The notes: a model not told the origin generated them from the sequence alone. Shown: positions 17,807-26,842, numbered from the stretch's first letter. The stretch: DNA of 64,000 nt from an uncultured Pelagibacteraceae bacterium (GCA_902636025.1 CACPQG010000002.1:19178-83177); one strand, 5' to 3'. A program made the numbers and translations.

Positions 17807-19588
17807 ATGGAAAAGAATTTATTTATTGATGCATCGCATCCTAATGAAACTAGAGTTGTACTTAAATCAAACGGAAATATTGAAGACTACGAATACGAAA
17901 GTTTAAATACTACTCTAATAAAAAATAATATCTATTTAGGAAAAGTAAGTAGAGTCGAACCATCACTGCAAGCTGCTTTTATTGACTTTGGTAGAGATAG
18001 GCATGGTTTTTTATCATTCAATGATATTCAATCAGATTATTATCAAATTCCTCAAAGTGATTTAGAGAAAATAAAACAGGAAGAAGAAAGGGCGAGAGAG
18101 AAACTTTTAAAAGAAAGTGAAAAAGAGGAAGAAAAAAATATATTTGAAAATAAAGTTGATGCTAACGATCCAGTAGAAAAAAAAGTAGATCAGAATTTAA
18201 ATTCTGATAAAAATATCTTTGAAAAAAAATATCCAATTAAAAGATATAAAATCCAAGAAGTAATAAAACCAAATCAGGTTATATTGGTTCAAGTTTTAAA
18301 AGATGAGAGAGGAATGAAGGGTGCAGCTTTAAGTACTTTTATATCTATAGCAGGCAAATATATAGTTTTAATGCCCAATACACCAAAAGGTGGTGGTATA
18401 TCACGAAAAATTTTTAACCCTACTGACAGAAAAAAAATACGTTCAATTTTAAATCAAATTAAAATACCAAAAGAAATGGGAATTATAGTTAGAACAGCTG
18501 GATCAAATAAATCAAAGAATGAAATTGACAGGGACCTACAAAATTTAATTAGAGTTTGGGAATCAATTAAAGAAAATGCCATGAATTCTATTGCGCCATC
18601 GCTAATACATAAAGAGAGTGAAATTATAAAAAGAACTCTCAGGGACATGTATGATGAAGAAACACAAAACATTATAATTGAGGGTAATGAAGGATATCAA
18701 AAAGCTAAAAATTTTATGAAAATGATAATGCCAACCCATGTCAAAAAAGTAAAAAAATATCGAGAAAAGATTCCCCTTTTTATAAAAGAAAAAATTGAAG
18801 ATAAATTAAATGAAATTTTTGAAACTCAGGTTAAACTGAATTCTGGTGGATATTTAGTGATTAATCCCACCGAAGCATTGATATCTATTGATGTAAATTC
18901 AGGAAAATCTATAAAACAAAAAAATGTTGAAAGTACTGCCCTAGATACAAATCTTGAAGCTGCTGAGGAAATAGCCCGACAATTAAAAATTAGAGACCTA
19001 TCAGGTTTAATAATAATAGACTTTATAGATATGATGAATTTCGGAAATAGAAGACTAATAGAGAGGCGATTAAAAGAAAAATGTAGAAATGATAGAGCAA
19101 GAATTCAGATTGGGAGAATAAGTAGTTTCGGATTGTTAGAAATGTCTCGTCAAAGATTGAGAGAGAGTTCAGTTAAATGGCATATATCACTCACAAATGA
19201 GACTTATGCACTTAAAATTATAAAAAAATTAGAAATAGAAGCTATTCAAAATAAAGCTAAAATAATTGATTTGAACGTGTGTGAACAGATTAACAATTAT
19301 ATATTAGATAATCTCAAAGAAAATTTAACATTTATAGAAAAGAAAAATAAATTTAAGATCAATATGATTATCAACAATTCTATGATTATTTCTGATTATA
19401 AAATAGAATTTAAAAATAAAAGCAAAAAAATCCTAAGTGTATTGGAAAATATTACAAAATTAGAAAATCTACAAAACATTAATGTTGGTGAAAATCAAAT
19501 AGATAAGAAAAAGTCGAAAACATTAAAAAGAAAATTTAAAAAAAAAGGTTTTCATAAAAAAAGATACTTTAAAAGAAAAACTAAATAA
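17807..19588 (+). CDS. rne: Ribonuclease E/G family endoribonuclease
   Basis: 593 residues. The S1 domain (YLGKVSRVEPSLQAAFIDFG, 43-62) is split by an acidic Glu/Lys insert at about 85-140, as in alphaproteobacterial RNase E. The DNase I-like core keeps the metal aspartates Asp362 (SIDVNSGKS) and Asp405 (IIIDFIDMM). Where family members carry the zinc-link CPxCxG motif, after MSRQRLRESS (447-456), this protein has VKWHISLTNE, with no cysteines. A Lys/Arg-rich tail ends the protein; the long C-terminal degradosome scaffold is absent. It overlaps convergent thiG by 8 bases. RNase G is the alternative name. Confidence 0.93.
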   Translation: MEKNLFIDASHPNETRVVLKSNGNIEDYEYESLNTTLIKNNIYLGKVSRVEPSLQAAFIDFGRDRHGFLSFNDIQSDYYQIPQSDLEKIKQEEERAREKLLKESEKEEEKNIFENKVDANDPVEKKVDQNLNSDKNIFEKKYPIKRYKIQEVIKPNQVILVQVLKDERGMKGAALSTFISIAGKYIVLMPNTPKGGGISRKIFNPTDRKKIRSILNQIKIPKEMGIIVRTAGSNKSKNEIDRDLQNLIRVWESIKENAMNSIAPSLIHKESEIIKRTLRDMYDEETQNIIIEGNEGYQKAKNFMKMIMPTHVKKVKKYREKIPLFIKEKIEDKLNEIFETQVKLNSGGYLVINPTEALISIDVNSGKSIKQKNVESTALDTNLEAAEEIARQLKIRDLSGLIIIDFIDMMNFGNRRLIERRLKEKCRNDRARIQIGRISSFGLLEMSRQRLRESSVKWHISLTNETYALKIIKKLEIEAIQNKAKIIDLNVCEQINNYILDNLKENLTFIEKKNKFKINMIINNSMIISDYKIEFKNKSKKILSVLENITKLENLQNINVGENQIDKKKSKTLKRKFKKKGFHKKRYFKRKTK

Positions 19589-20357
19589 TGCCTTTATTTG
19601 TAGTTGACCGTTTTCCGTAAATTATTTTTTTCATTCTTCCTGCCAAAAATGAATATCGGCCAGCAATTACGGAATGTTTCATTGCCTCTGCCATCTTATA
19701 TGGATCTTTAGCATTTGCGATTGCTGAGTTTATTAAAACACCATCACAGCCTAATTCTAAAGCAGAAGCTGCATCTGATGATTGTCCCAATCCAGCGTCT
19801 AAGATTAAAGGTAATATAGTTTGTGATCTAATTATTTGAATATTAACTTTATTTTGAATTCCTAAGCCAGAGCCAATTGGTGCAGCTAAAGGCATTATCG
19901 CGACCGCTCCTACATTCTCTAATCTTTTTGCCATCAAAGGATCATCATTGCAATAAACCATAACCTTAAAACCCTCTTTACTTAACACTTCAGTTGATTT
20001 AAGCGTTTCTATCATATCTGGAAAAAGTGTTTTCTTGTCACCCAATACTTCTAATTTAACCAATTTCCACCCCCCAATTTCTCTCGCAAGCCTTAATGTT
20101 CTGAGAGCCTCTGAGGATGTAAAGCATCCTGCAGTGTTAGGTAAATATGTAATTTTCTTTGGATTTATATAATCCATTAATAATGGTTTTTTTTTATCCT
20201 CAATATTTACCCTTCTAACTGCAACTGTAACTATTTCAGCGCCTGAAAGTTTTACACACTTTGCGCATTCCTCAAAATTTTTATATTTCCCTGTACCGAC
20301 TATTAATCTTGAATTAAATTTTTTATCAGAAATATAGAAATAATCTTTTTTTTTCAT
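19581..20357 (-). CDS. thiG: Thiazole synthase ThiG
   Basis: 258 residues of a TIM barrel. Diagnostic segments are FNSRLIVGTGKYKNFEEC (catalytic lysine in the KY region near 24), TVAVRRVN, LPNTAGCFTSSEALRTLRLARE, PLAAPIGSGLGIQN and the C-terminal phosphate site DAGLGQSSDAASALELGCDGVLINSAIA split over about 188-216. ThiG joins DXP, dehydroglycine and the ThiS thiocarboxylate into the thiazole of thiamine. It directly follows thiS. Other thiamine genes are not in the window. Confidence 0.97.
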   Translation of the reverse strand: MKKKDYFYISDKKFNSRLIVGTGKYKNFEECAKCVKLSGAEIVTVAVRRVNIEDKKKPLLMDYINPKKITYLPNTAGCFTSSEALRTLRLAREIGGWKLVKLEVLGDKKTLFPDMIETLKSTEVLSKEGFKVMVYCNDDPLMAKRLENVGAVAIMPLAAPIGSGLGIQNKVNIQIIRSQTILPLILDAGLGQSSDAASALELGCDGVLINSAIANAKDPYKMAEAMKHSVIAGRYSFLAGRMKKIIYGKRSTTNKGII

Positions 20358-20576
20358 TTATCCACCACCTATAAAATGAACAATTTCGATTTGATCAGAA
20401 TTTTTTAATATTATTCTTTGAAGATTTTTTTTGTTGACAATTTTTTTATTATGCTCAATAGCTACTTTTTTGAGTGGTACTTTTTGATTAACAACAAGAT
20501 CTTTTAAAGACATTTTGGGTTTTATAACCAATTTTTTTCCATTTATTCTTATTTTTACTTTGTTTATTTTTTTCAT
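20358..20576 (-). CDS. thiS: Sulfur carrier protein ThiS
   Basis: 72 residues starting MKKINKVKIRINGKK, a beta-grasp ubiquitin-like fold, ending in the di-glycine tail (VHFIGGG) that is adenylated and thiocarboxylated. A longer reading from 20633 exists but would place a hydrophobic leader antisense to the aroQ start, so the internal ATG at 20576 is chosen. It abuts thiG with no gap and leaves only 16 bases to the divergent aroQ start. Confidence 0.92.
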   Translation of the reverse strand: MKKINKVKIRINGKKLVIKPKMSLKDLVVNQKVPLKKVAIEHNKKIVNKKNLQRIILKNSDQIEIVHFIGGG

Positions 20577-20592
20577 AATATATAAATAATTA

Positions 20593-21042
20593 ATGCCACA
20601 TAGAATTATAATTATCAATGGACCAAATATCAATTTATTAGGGGAAAGAGATAAATCAAAGTATGGTACAATAAGCTTTAATGAATTAAATAAAAAAAGT
20701 TTAGAAGCCTCTAAAAAATTAAAAATGGATCTAGAATTTTATCAGTCAAATATTGAGGGTGAAATTGTAACAAAAATCCAGGATTGTAGAAATATATTTG
20801 ATGGTATTATAATAAATGCGGCAGGCTTCACTCATTCATCTGTTTCAATTAGAGATGCTCTAGAAATTGTGAAAAAACCTATTATTGAATTACATATATC
20901 AAATATATACAATAGAGAGGAATTTAGACAAAAATCATTAATTTCAGACGTTGTTACAGGCATTATATGTGGTCTAGGTGCTTATGGTTATATTTTAGCC
21001 ATAAATGCAATGCATGAATTGCTAAAAAATGGAAATAGATAA
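20593..21042 (+). CDS. aroQ: 3-dehydroquinate dehydratase, type II
   Basis: 149 residues, normal for the dodecameric type II enzyme of the shikimate pathway. The N-terminal INGPNINLLGERDKSKYG with the catalytic tyrosine at the end, FYQSNIEGEIV, INAAGFTHSSVSIRDAL with the catalytic histidine, and ELHISNIYNREEFR are all characteristic. It starts the aroQ-accB-accC operon and overlaps accB by 14 bases. Confidence 0.97.
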   Translation: MPHRIIIINGPNINLLGERDKSKYGTISFNELNKKSLEASKKLKMDLEFYQSNIEGEIVTKIQDCRNIFDGIIINAAGFTHSSVSIRDALEIVKKPIIELHISNIYNREEFRQKSLISDVVTGIICGLGAYGYILAINAMHELLKNGNR

Positions 21043-21397
21043 AAAAATAATTAAAAAATTAATTGAGTCCCTTGAGGAACTAAAAAAAACTTTAAATAAA
21101 AGCGGTGAGCAATTAGACACAACAGAAACTTCTAAAAGCGAAGATGTTGTTGAAGTTGAAAATTCTAAATCTGTTAAAAGCCCAATAATTGGAACCGCAT
21201 ATCTGGCTCCAGAGCCTGGAGCAAAACCATTTGTTGAAGTTGGAAAAAAAATAAAAAAAGGTGATACAGTTATGATAGTAGAGGCTATGAAAACAATGAA
21301 TCATATTCCGTCACCTCATAATGGAATAATAAAAAAAATTACTGTTCAAGATGGCCAACCAGTTGAATACGACCAAGTATTAGTTCTTGTTGAATAA
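21029..21397 (+). CDS. accB: Biotin carboxyl carrier protein of acetyl-CoA carboxylase
   Basis: 122 residues: a short helical N-terminal part, an acidic/Ser linker (about 26-48) and a biotinyl domain with the target lysine Lys88 in VEAMKTMN. It is shorter than the 156 residues of E. coli because the linker is reduced. The holo-form carries carboxybiotin between AccC and the AccAD transferase in fatty-acid synthesis. It overlaps aroQ by 14 bases and accC by 1 base. Confidence 0.96.
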   Translation: MEIDKKIIKKLIESLEELKKTLNKSGEQLDTTETSKSEDVVEVENSKSVKSPIIGTAYLAPEPGAKPFVEVGKKIKKGDTVMIVEAMKTMNHIPSPHNGIIKKITVQDGQPVEYDQVLVLVE

Positions 21398-22734
21398 TGT
21401 TTAAAAAAATTTTAATTGCAAACAGAGGGGAAATAGCTGTTAGAGTTATAAGAGCATGCAAAGAATGGGGCATATCGACTGTCGCTATTCATTCAAATGT
21501 AGATAGAGAAAGTATGCATGTTAAATTGGCAGACGAAAGTGTTTGTATCGGTCCACATCAACCAATAAATAGTTATTTAAACATTCCTGCAATTATGTCT
21601 GCAATTGAACTTACAGGCTCCGAGGCAGTTCATCCAGGCTATGGTTTTTTATCAGAAAACGCAAACTTTGCTAAAATTCTTGAAGATAATAATATAAAAT
21701 TTATCGGTCCATCATCTAAGGTTATCAAAATGATGGGGGATAAAATTGAAGCAAAAAAAATTGCAAAAGAATATGGTTTACCTGTTATTCAAGGCTCAGA
21801 TGGAGGTGTAAAAAATATAGAGGAGGCAAAAAAAATTTGTAAAGAAATTGGTTATCCAGTTTTAATTAAAGCATCTGGTGGTGGAGGTGGAAAAGGTATG
21901 AAAATAGTTAAAGATGAGGATAAGTTTGAAGAATTATTTTTAGCTGCAAAATCTGAGGCTAAAAAATTCTTCGCAAATGATGAAGTATATATAGAAAAAT
22001 TTTTTGAAAATCCTAGACATATTGAAGTTCAAGTTTTATCTGGAAAGAATAGAACTGTTCATCTATATGAGAGAGACTGTTCTGTTCAGAGAAGACATCA
22101 AAAACTAATTGAGGAAACTCCAAGCCCAGTGATTAGCAGTGAAATTAGAGAGGATTTATGTCAAAAAACTGTAAATATGGTATCTAAATTAAATTACGAG
22201 GGAGCAGGTACAGTTGAATTTATTTATGAAAAAGGAAAGTTTTATTTTTTAGAAATGAATACTAGGGTTCAAGTAGAGCATCCTGTTACTGAAATGGTAA
22301 CTGGTATAGATATTGTAAAAGAACAAATTTGGATTGCATACACCGGAAATACTGCATTAGAACAAAAAGACGTTAATCCAAGGGGTCATGCAATTGAATG
22401 CAGGATTAACGCAGAAGATGCACGTAATAACTTTCAACCGTCACCTGGCAATATATCTATGTGTCACCTCCCTGCAGGATTCAGAACAAGGGTTGATGGC
22501 TCAATTTATCAGGGTTACAAGGTTACCCCATATTATGATAGTATGATTTGTAAATTAATTTGTCATGGAAGAAATAGAGAAGAAGCGATTCAAAGAATGG
22601 TAAGATCTTTAGATGAATGCATTATAGAGGGAATAAAAACTACAATTAATCTTCATAAAGAATTATTAAATCACAAAAAATTCATTAATTCAGATTTTAA
22701 TGTATCTTGGATCGATAATGAAAAAATTTTTTAA
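21397..22734 (+). CDS. accC: Biotin carboxylase subunit of acetyl-CoA carboxylase
   Basis: 445 residues, full length. ATP-grasp features: FKKILIANRGEIAVRVIRAC at the start, KASGGGGGKGMKIV as the glycine-rich ATP loop, YIEKFFENPRHIEVQV, RDCSVQRRHQKLIEE, and the catalytic FLEMNTRVQVEHPVTE. It carboxylates the biotin on AccB using bicarbonate and ATP. Its stop abuts the stop of the convergent DUF2155 gene without a spacer. Confidence 0.98.
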   Translation: MFKKILIANRGEIAVRVIRACKEWGISTVAIHSNVDRESMHVKLADESVCIGPHQPINSYLNIPAIMSAIELTGSEAVHPGYGFLSENANFAKILEDNNIKFIGPSSKVIKMMGDKIEAKKIAKEYGLPVIQGSDGGVKNIEEAKKICKEIGYPVLIKASGGGGGKGMKIVKDEDKFEELFLAAKSEAKKFFANDEVYIEKFFENPRHIEVQVLSGKNRTVHLYERDCSVQRRHQKLIEETPSPVISSEIREDLCQKTVNMVSKLNYEGAGTVEFIYEKGKFYFLEMNTRVQVEHPVTEMVTGIDIVKEQIWIAYTGNTALEQKDVNPRGHAIECRINAEDARNNFQPSPGNISMCHLPAGFRTRVDGSIYQGYKVTPYYDSMICKLICHGRNREEAIQRMVRSLDECIIEGIKTTINLHKELLNHKKFINSDFNVSWIDNEKIF

Positions 22735-23133
22735 CTAAACACATTTGGTTAGCCACAAATCATATACCGGATGATCAAATGTGTTAATTGAAGGGCTAGA
22801 GGAGAATGTCCATCCATTAAAAACGAAAACTTCATCATTTTTAGTATTCTTCAAATCCTTAACTTGTAAATAAGCTATTATTTCAGGATCATCATCAAAC
22901 TCTGAATTTTTACATTTTAATGGTTTAATAGAAATATTTTTAAACAATTTTTCCTCTCCTATTTTAATTTTAATCTTATAGTTTTTTGAACTAACTTTAT
23001 CCAACACTTTCAATTCAATAAATTTACCTTCATAACGTGTTTCATCTGCAATTAAACCATAACAAAGTGTCAAGAATAAAAAGAAAATTAAGATATTAAC
23101 TTTTCCAAGGTTTATATTTTTTTGTGATTTCAT
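22735..23133 (-). CDS. Secreted DUF2155 protein
   Basis: 132 residues with a signal-peptide-like N-terminus (hydrophobic ILIFFLFLTLCYGL at about 14-27) and a C-terminal motif FNGWTFSSSPSINTFDHPVY ending in a cysteine, which is the DUF2155 hallmark. Two cysteines (in PLKCKNSEF and near the end) may pair in the periplasm. The function of the family is unknown, but in alphaproteobacteria it sits beside the NDUFA12 gene, as here, where its first 38 bases overlap the end of that gene. Confidence 0.82.
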   Translation of the reverse strand: MKSQKNINLGKVNILIFFLFLTLCYGLIADETRYEGKFIELKVLDKVSSKNYKIKIKIGEEKLFKNISIKPLKCKNSEFDDDPEIIAYLQVKDLKNTKNDEVFVFNGWTFSSSPSINTFDHPVYDLWLTKCV

Positions 23134-23458
23134 TATTTTTTTTATTGGGATGATATGATTCCGTAGTACCAGTTTTGTTAGAGGAGTGAGGTTTTTGCCA
23201 TTGATGTTTTATTGTTTTAGTTCTAAATTCAATTTTATTTTTTGTAAAATGTATCCATGAATACCAATCATTTGAAATTTTTGATGCGTCAATTTCTCCA
23301 TTATAAATTACCCATCGTTTATTTTTTTTTTTGTTCTCAAAATATTTATTACCAAATTCGTCTTTACCAACAAAATTACCATAAAAAAATGTATAAATTC
23401 TGGTACCTAAAGTCTGATGATTCCACCAAACGAATAATTCTTTAAAAACTGTCAACAT
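23096..23458 (-). CDS. Complex I accessory subunit, NDUFA12/B17.2 family
   Basis: 120 residues. The WWNHQTLGTRIYTFFYGNFVGKDEFGN start, the RWVIYNGEIDASKISNDWYSWIHF middle and HQWQKPHSSNKTGT are the family signatures. The mitochondrial homologue is a peripheral subunit of NADH:ubiquinone oxidoreductase; alphaproteobacteria are the bacterial group that shares it. The gene lies away from any nuo operon in this window and overlaps DUF2155 by 38 bases. Confidence 0.92.
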   Translation of the reverse strand: MLTVFKELFVWWNHQTLGTRIYTFFYGNFVGKDEFGNKYFENKKKNKRWVIYNGEIDASKISNDWYSWIHFTKNKIEFRTKTIKHQWQKPHSSNKTGTTESYHPNKKNNEITKKYKPWKS

Positions 23459-23490
23459 AAAAAATAAAGTTATATTTCAATTTAAAATTG

Positions 23491-23516
23491 CAAAATTTAG
23501 ATTAGACTAAATTTTG
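23491..23516. promoter_or_regulatory. Perfect 10-bp inverted repeat in divergent promoter region
   Basis: CAAAATTTAG (23491-23500), spacer ATTAGA, CTAAATTTTG (23507-23516): a perfect 10-bp inverted repeat in the 106-base gap between the NDUFA12 gene and the NrdJb-like gene. It looks like a dimer-binding operator. It does not fit the NrdR box as I know it. An mRNA hairpin is the alternative. Confidence 0.5.
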
Positions 23517-23564
23517 ATTTTGTATATACATAAATCTTAAACGACTCAATTATAAATTAAAATT

Positions 23565-24395
23565 ATGGCAAAATATTTAGTTGAAACTTATTATAACTGT
23601 AGTTTTAAAGTTACTCATTATTTAGACAAAGTAAGTGAAAATGAACTGGCAAACTTAGAAAAGAGAGAAGATGGGAAATTTGAAATAATTGAAGTAAAAT
23701 TAGACAAAAGAAAAACTAAAAATTTAGAAGATCTTAAAAATAATAACTTTAACGATAATAAAAAAATTGAAATAGTTTCTGATAAATTAAAAAAATCAAC
23801 TTCTAAAAATGATCAAAATAATAAATTCGTCAAAAAAATTCATGATGGCGTAAGTCGAAGATTTAGTATGCCTGATAGAAGAAAGGGCTATATTCAAAAA
23901 GCTACAATTGGTGATCACAAAGTATATCTTCATACTGGTGAATATGAAGATGGTAAAATTGGGGAAATATTTATTGATACTAGTAAAGAAGGAGAGCTTG
24001 TTAAAGCTCTGATGAACAATTTTGCGATTGCAATATCCTTAGGATTACAATATGGGGTGCCTCTGGATGAATATGTAAGTGCTTATGTTGGTACAAAGTT
24101 TGAACCGTCTGGTGAGGTATATGGAAATGATAGAATTTTAAGTGCATCCTCTATACTTGATTATATTTTTAGAGAACTAGCTATATCATACTTAAATAGA
24201 GAGGATTTAGCTCACACCCCATCAATTGGATCAAATCAAGAAAATTCCAGTGAAAAAGATTTTGCAAATGATGAACAAGATCAGTTTATAAAGATAGTAA
24301 AGGATATAACAAGTAAAGGTTTTGTAAGAAGTGATTACAAAAAAAAACTAGTAGATTTATCAGATATTCGTATTAATTTAAAAGGTAAGAAATAA
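23565..24395 (+). CDS. NrdJb-like protein (C-terminal part of class II ribonucleotide reductase)
   Basis: 276 residues. After a unique N-terminus ([20 protein letters not shown]) and a Lys/Asn linker (about 50-85), residues 95-215 match the C-terminal region of B12-dependent ribonucleotide reductase Nrd[61 protein letters not shown], and [20 protein letters not shown]. Pseudomonas aeruginosa has this piece as a separate subunit, NrdJb. No catalytic NrdJa-like gene is in the window. A role in deoxynucleotide synthesis or nucleotide/metal binding is inferred; the current function is uncertain. Confidence 0.78.
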   Translation: MAKYLVETYYNCSFKVTHYLDKVSENELANLEKREDGKFEIIEVKLDKRKTKNLEDLKNNNFNDNKKIEIVSDKLKKSTSKNDQNNKFVKKIHDGVSRRFSMPDRRKGYIQKATIGDHKVYLHTGEYEDGKIGEIFIDTSKEGELVKALMNNFAIAISLGLQYGVPLDEYVSAYVGTKFEPSGEVYGNDRILSASSILDYIFRELAISYLNREDLAHTPSIGSNQENSSEKDFANDEQDQFIKIVKDITSKGFVRSDYKKKLVDLSDIRINLKGKK

Positions 24396-24396
24396 C

Positions 24397-26178
24397 TTAC
24401 TTTTTTTTAATTTGTAAATTTAATTCTTTTAATTGTTCAATCGTAATTTCAGATGGAGCGTCCATCATTAAATCTTGGGCATTTTGATTCATTGGAAACA
24501 TTGTAACTTCTCTTATATTTTTTTCATCAGCCAACAACATTATAATTCTGTCAATACCTGGTGCTATGCCACCATGTGGTGGGGCTCCAAAACTTAAAGC
24601 ATTTATCATTCCTCCAAACTTTTTATCAACATCTTTCTTATCATAACCAGCTATCTCAAATAATTTATACATAAGATCTGGTTTATGATTTCTTATTGCT
24701 CCTGATGATAATTCGATTCCATTACAAACAATATCGTATTGATAAGCTTTCATATTTAATGGATTTTTAAAATCAATATCTTTCTCATTTCCTTGAGGCA
24801 TTGAAAAAGGATTATGACTAAATTTTAATTTTTTTGTAGTATTATCAAGTTCATACATAGGATAATCAACAATCCAACAAAATGCGAAACTATTTTTATC
24901 TATAAGGTCTAATTCTTTAGCAATTTTGTCTCTTGCAACTGACATTAGTTGGAGTACATCGTTTTCATTATTACAAGCAAAGAATATACTATCCCCAACT
25001 TTTGCACCTGTTATTTTCATTATCTCTTGAATTGATTCAGTCGAAAAAAGTTTTCCTACAGGACCTTTAGCTGATATTTTTTCAACTTGCTCTATAGTAA
25101 AATAGGCTAAACCTGATCCTCCCTCAGATTTTGCCCATTTATCAAAATTATCGAAAAAGCTTCTTGGTTTGTCTTTTGTATTTTTTGCTACTAACGCTCT
25201 AACAATTGAACCAGATTTAACAAGTTTTTTAAATATTTCAAAACTTACATCCTCTCTTAAAAAAATATTTGTTAAATCATAAATTTGCAACGGATTTCTC
25301 AAATCAGGTTTATCTGTAGCATATTTTAGCATAGCCTCTTCAAAAGTAATTCTTGGAAATTTATTAAATAAAAATTTCTTATTTGAAAATTTATTAAAAA
25401 CTCTTTTAAGAAGTTCCTCAACAACATTAAAAACATCTTCTTGCTCAACGAAAGACATTTCTATATCGAGTTGATAAAATTCTCCTGGACTTCTATCTGC
25501 CCTAGCATCTTCATCTCTGAAACATGGAGCAATCTGAAAGTATTTATCAAATCCAGATACCATTATTAATTGTTTGAATTGTTGGGGAGCTTGTGGAAGC
25601 GCATAAAATTTTCCTGGGTTTAATCTACTTGGAACCAGAAAGTCCCTTGCACCTTCAGGACTTGATGATGTTAATATTGGGGTTTGAAACTCCATAAAAC
25701 CTAATTTTGTCATCTCCTCTCTAATAAATGAAATTACTTTTGATCTTAATAAAATATTTGAGTGTATTTTTTTTCTCCTTAAATCTAAAAACCTATATTT
25801 TAATCTAATTTCCTCTGAATACTCTTGGTCAGTAAATACTGGTAGAGGTAATTCTTTGCAGGATCCAAGTAATTCAAAATTCTCTATTTGAATTTCAATT
25901 TCTCCAGTATTAATTTCTTTATTAATTGTATCTGCACTTCTTTTGCTAACAAATCCAATTATTTTTACAACGGTTTCTAATTGAATTTTTTCTAATTCTT
26001 CAAAAAAAGGTTGATTTTTTTGAACAATGCATTGTGTTGTTCCATAATTATCTCTTAAATCAACAAAAAGTAAATTTCCATGATCTCTTTTTTTATTTAC
26101 CCATCCAGACAGAATTACATTTTCTCCAGCATTTTTAACTCTAAGTTCTGAGCAGTTATGAGTTCTGTATTTATTCAA
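24397..26178 (-). CDS. aspS: Aspartyl-tRNA synthetase
   Basis: 593 residues, bacterial-type AspRS: N-terminal OB fold (VILSGWVNKKRDHGNLLFVDLRD), class II motif 1 near TKLGFMEFQTPILTSSSPEGARDF, motif 2 CFRDEDARADRSPGEFYQLD, the bacterial GAD insertion domain, and motif 3 GAPPHGGIAPGIDRIIMLL. It charges tRNA(Asp), possibly also tRNA(Asn); discrimination was not assessed. It overlaps hdaA by 8 bases on the same strand and lies 1 base from the convergent NrdJb-like stop. Confidence 0.98.
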   Translation of the reverse strand: MNKYRTHNCSELRVKNAGENVILSGWVNKKRDHGNLLFVDLRDNYGTTQCIVQKNQPFFEELEKIQLETVVKIIGFVSKRSADTINKEINTGEIEIQIENFELLGSCKELPLPVFTDQEYSEEIRLKYRFLDLRRKKIHSNILLRSKVISFIREEMTKLGFMEFQTPILTSSSPEGARDFLVPSRLNPGKFYALPQAPQQFKQLIMVSGFDKYFQIAPCFRDEDARADRSPGEFYQLDIEMSFVEQEDVFNVVEELLKRVFNKFSNKKFLFNKFPRITFEEAMLKYATDKPDLRNPLQIYDLTNIFLREDVSFEIFKKLVKSGSIVRALVAKNTKDKPRSFFDNFDKWAKSEGGSGLAYFTIEQVEKISAKGPVGKLFSTESIQEIMKITGAKVGDSIFFACNNENDVLQLMSVARDKIAKELDLIDKNSFAFCWIVDYPMYELDNTTKKLKFSHNPFSMPQGNEKDIDFKNPLNMKAYQYDIVCNGIELSSGAIRNHKPDLMYKLFEIAGYDKKDVDKKFGGMINALSFGAPPHGGIAPGIDRIIMLLADEKNIREVTMFPMNQNAQDLMMDAPSEITIEQLKELNLQIKKK

Positions 26179-26842
26179 ATTTAATTCCTAGTGCTTCTTT
26201 AATAGTTTTTTGATCAATAGATTTTTTTTTTTTTAAACTTATCTCATCAATTTTATATATAAATTCAAATATTTTGCTATAAGACCTTGTTATTCTTTTT
26301 ATAGTAAATTCAATTAATTTATTGCTAATTTTTACTTGTTTGTCTGATAAATACTTAACAATTAGCACTTTAATTAAATCATCGTCGGGTTTTTCAATTT
26401 TAGCGTCTAGACAATTTTTTGCTCTAGAAGCTAGGTCTTTTAAATTAAAACTCATTTTATTAAATGGTTTGATAGAGTTAATTAATAAAAATTTTGAGTG
26501 TTGGTCAACAAAGTTAATTAAAGAGAAAATAACCTTTTCGTCAATGTTATCACCAAAATTATCTAAAATTATATTTTGGTGAAATCTCAGATTTTTTTCA
26601 TAATTTTTCTCTAAATTTTGTGGTTTTAAAATTATCCCTTTGTTTTTTTTAATGAAAATTTCAGATAAATGTGATTTTCCACTGTATCTTTCACCATGAA
26701 TATTCAGAATATTTTTTTCCCACTTTGGCCAACTATCAATTAAATTGAATGCGAAATAATTACTTTTAGATACAAAATAATCCTCACTTTTATAATTTTT
26801 ATCAAATGCAAAATTTAATAAGAGTTGCTCCTTTTTTTTCAT
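26171..26842 (-). CDS. hdaA: HdaA, DnaA-related replication regulator
   Basis: 223 residues, a DnaA-like AAA+ domain without the DNA-binding end. Walker A is GERYSGKS (50-57) and a Walker-B-like IILDNFGD follows at about 91-98; the sensor II/lid region is short. The N-terminal QLLLNFAFD resembles the clamp-binding peptide (QL-x-L-x-F) used by Hda proteins to contact the beta sliding clamp. Hda-type proteins stimulate ATP hydrolysis by DnaA and prevent re-initiation. It lies between aspS and the DUF2066 gene, a typical alphaproteobacterial position. Confidence 0.85.
   Translation of the reverse strand: MKKKEQLLLNFAFDKNYKSEDYFVSKSNYFAFNLIDSWPKWEKNILNIHGERYSGKSHLSEIFIKKNKGIILKPQNLEKNYEKNLRFHQNIILDNFGDNIDEKVIFSLINFVDQHSKFLLINSIKPFNKMSFNLKDLASRAKNCLDAKIEKPDDDLIKVLIVKYLSDKQVKISNKLIEFTIKRITRSYSKIFEFIYKIDEISLKKKKSIDQKTIKEALGIKFE

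Noticed and set aside
20577..20633. N-terminal extension of thiS with a hydrophobic leader
   Set aside because: It would run antisense into the aroQ start, and ThiS has no leader; the ATG at 20576 gives the normal size.
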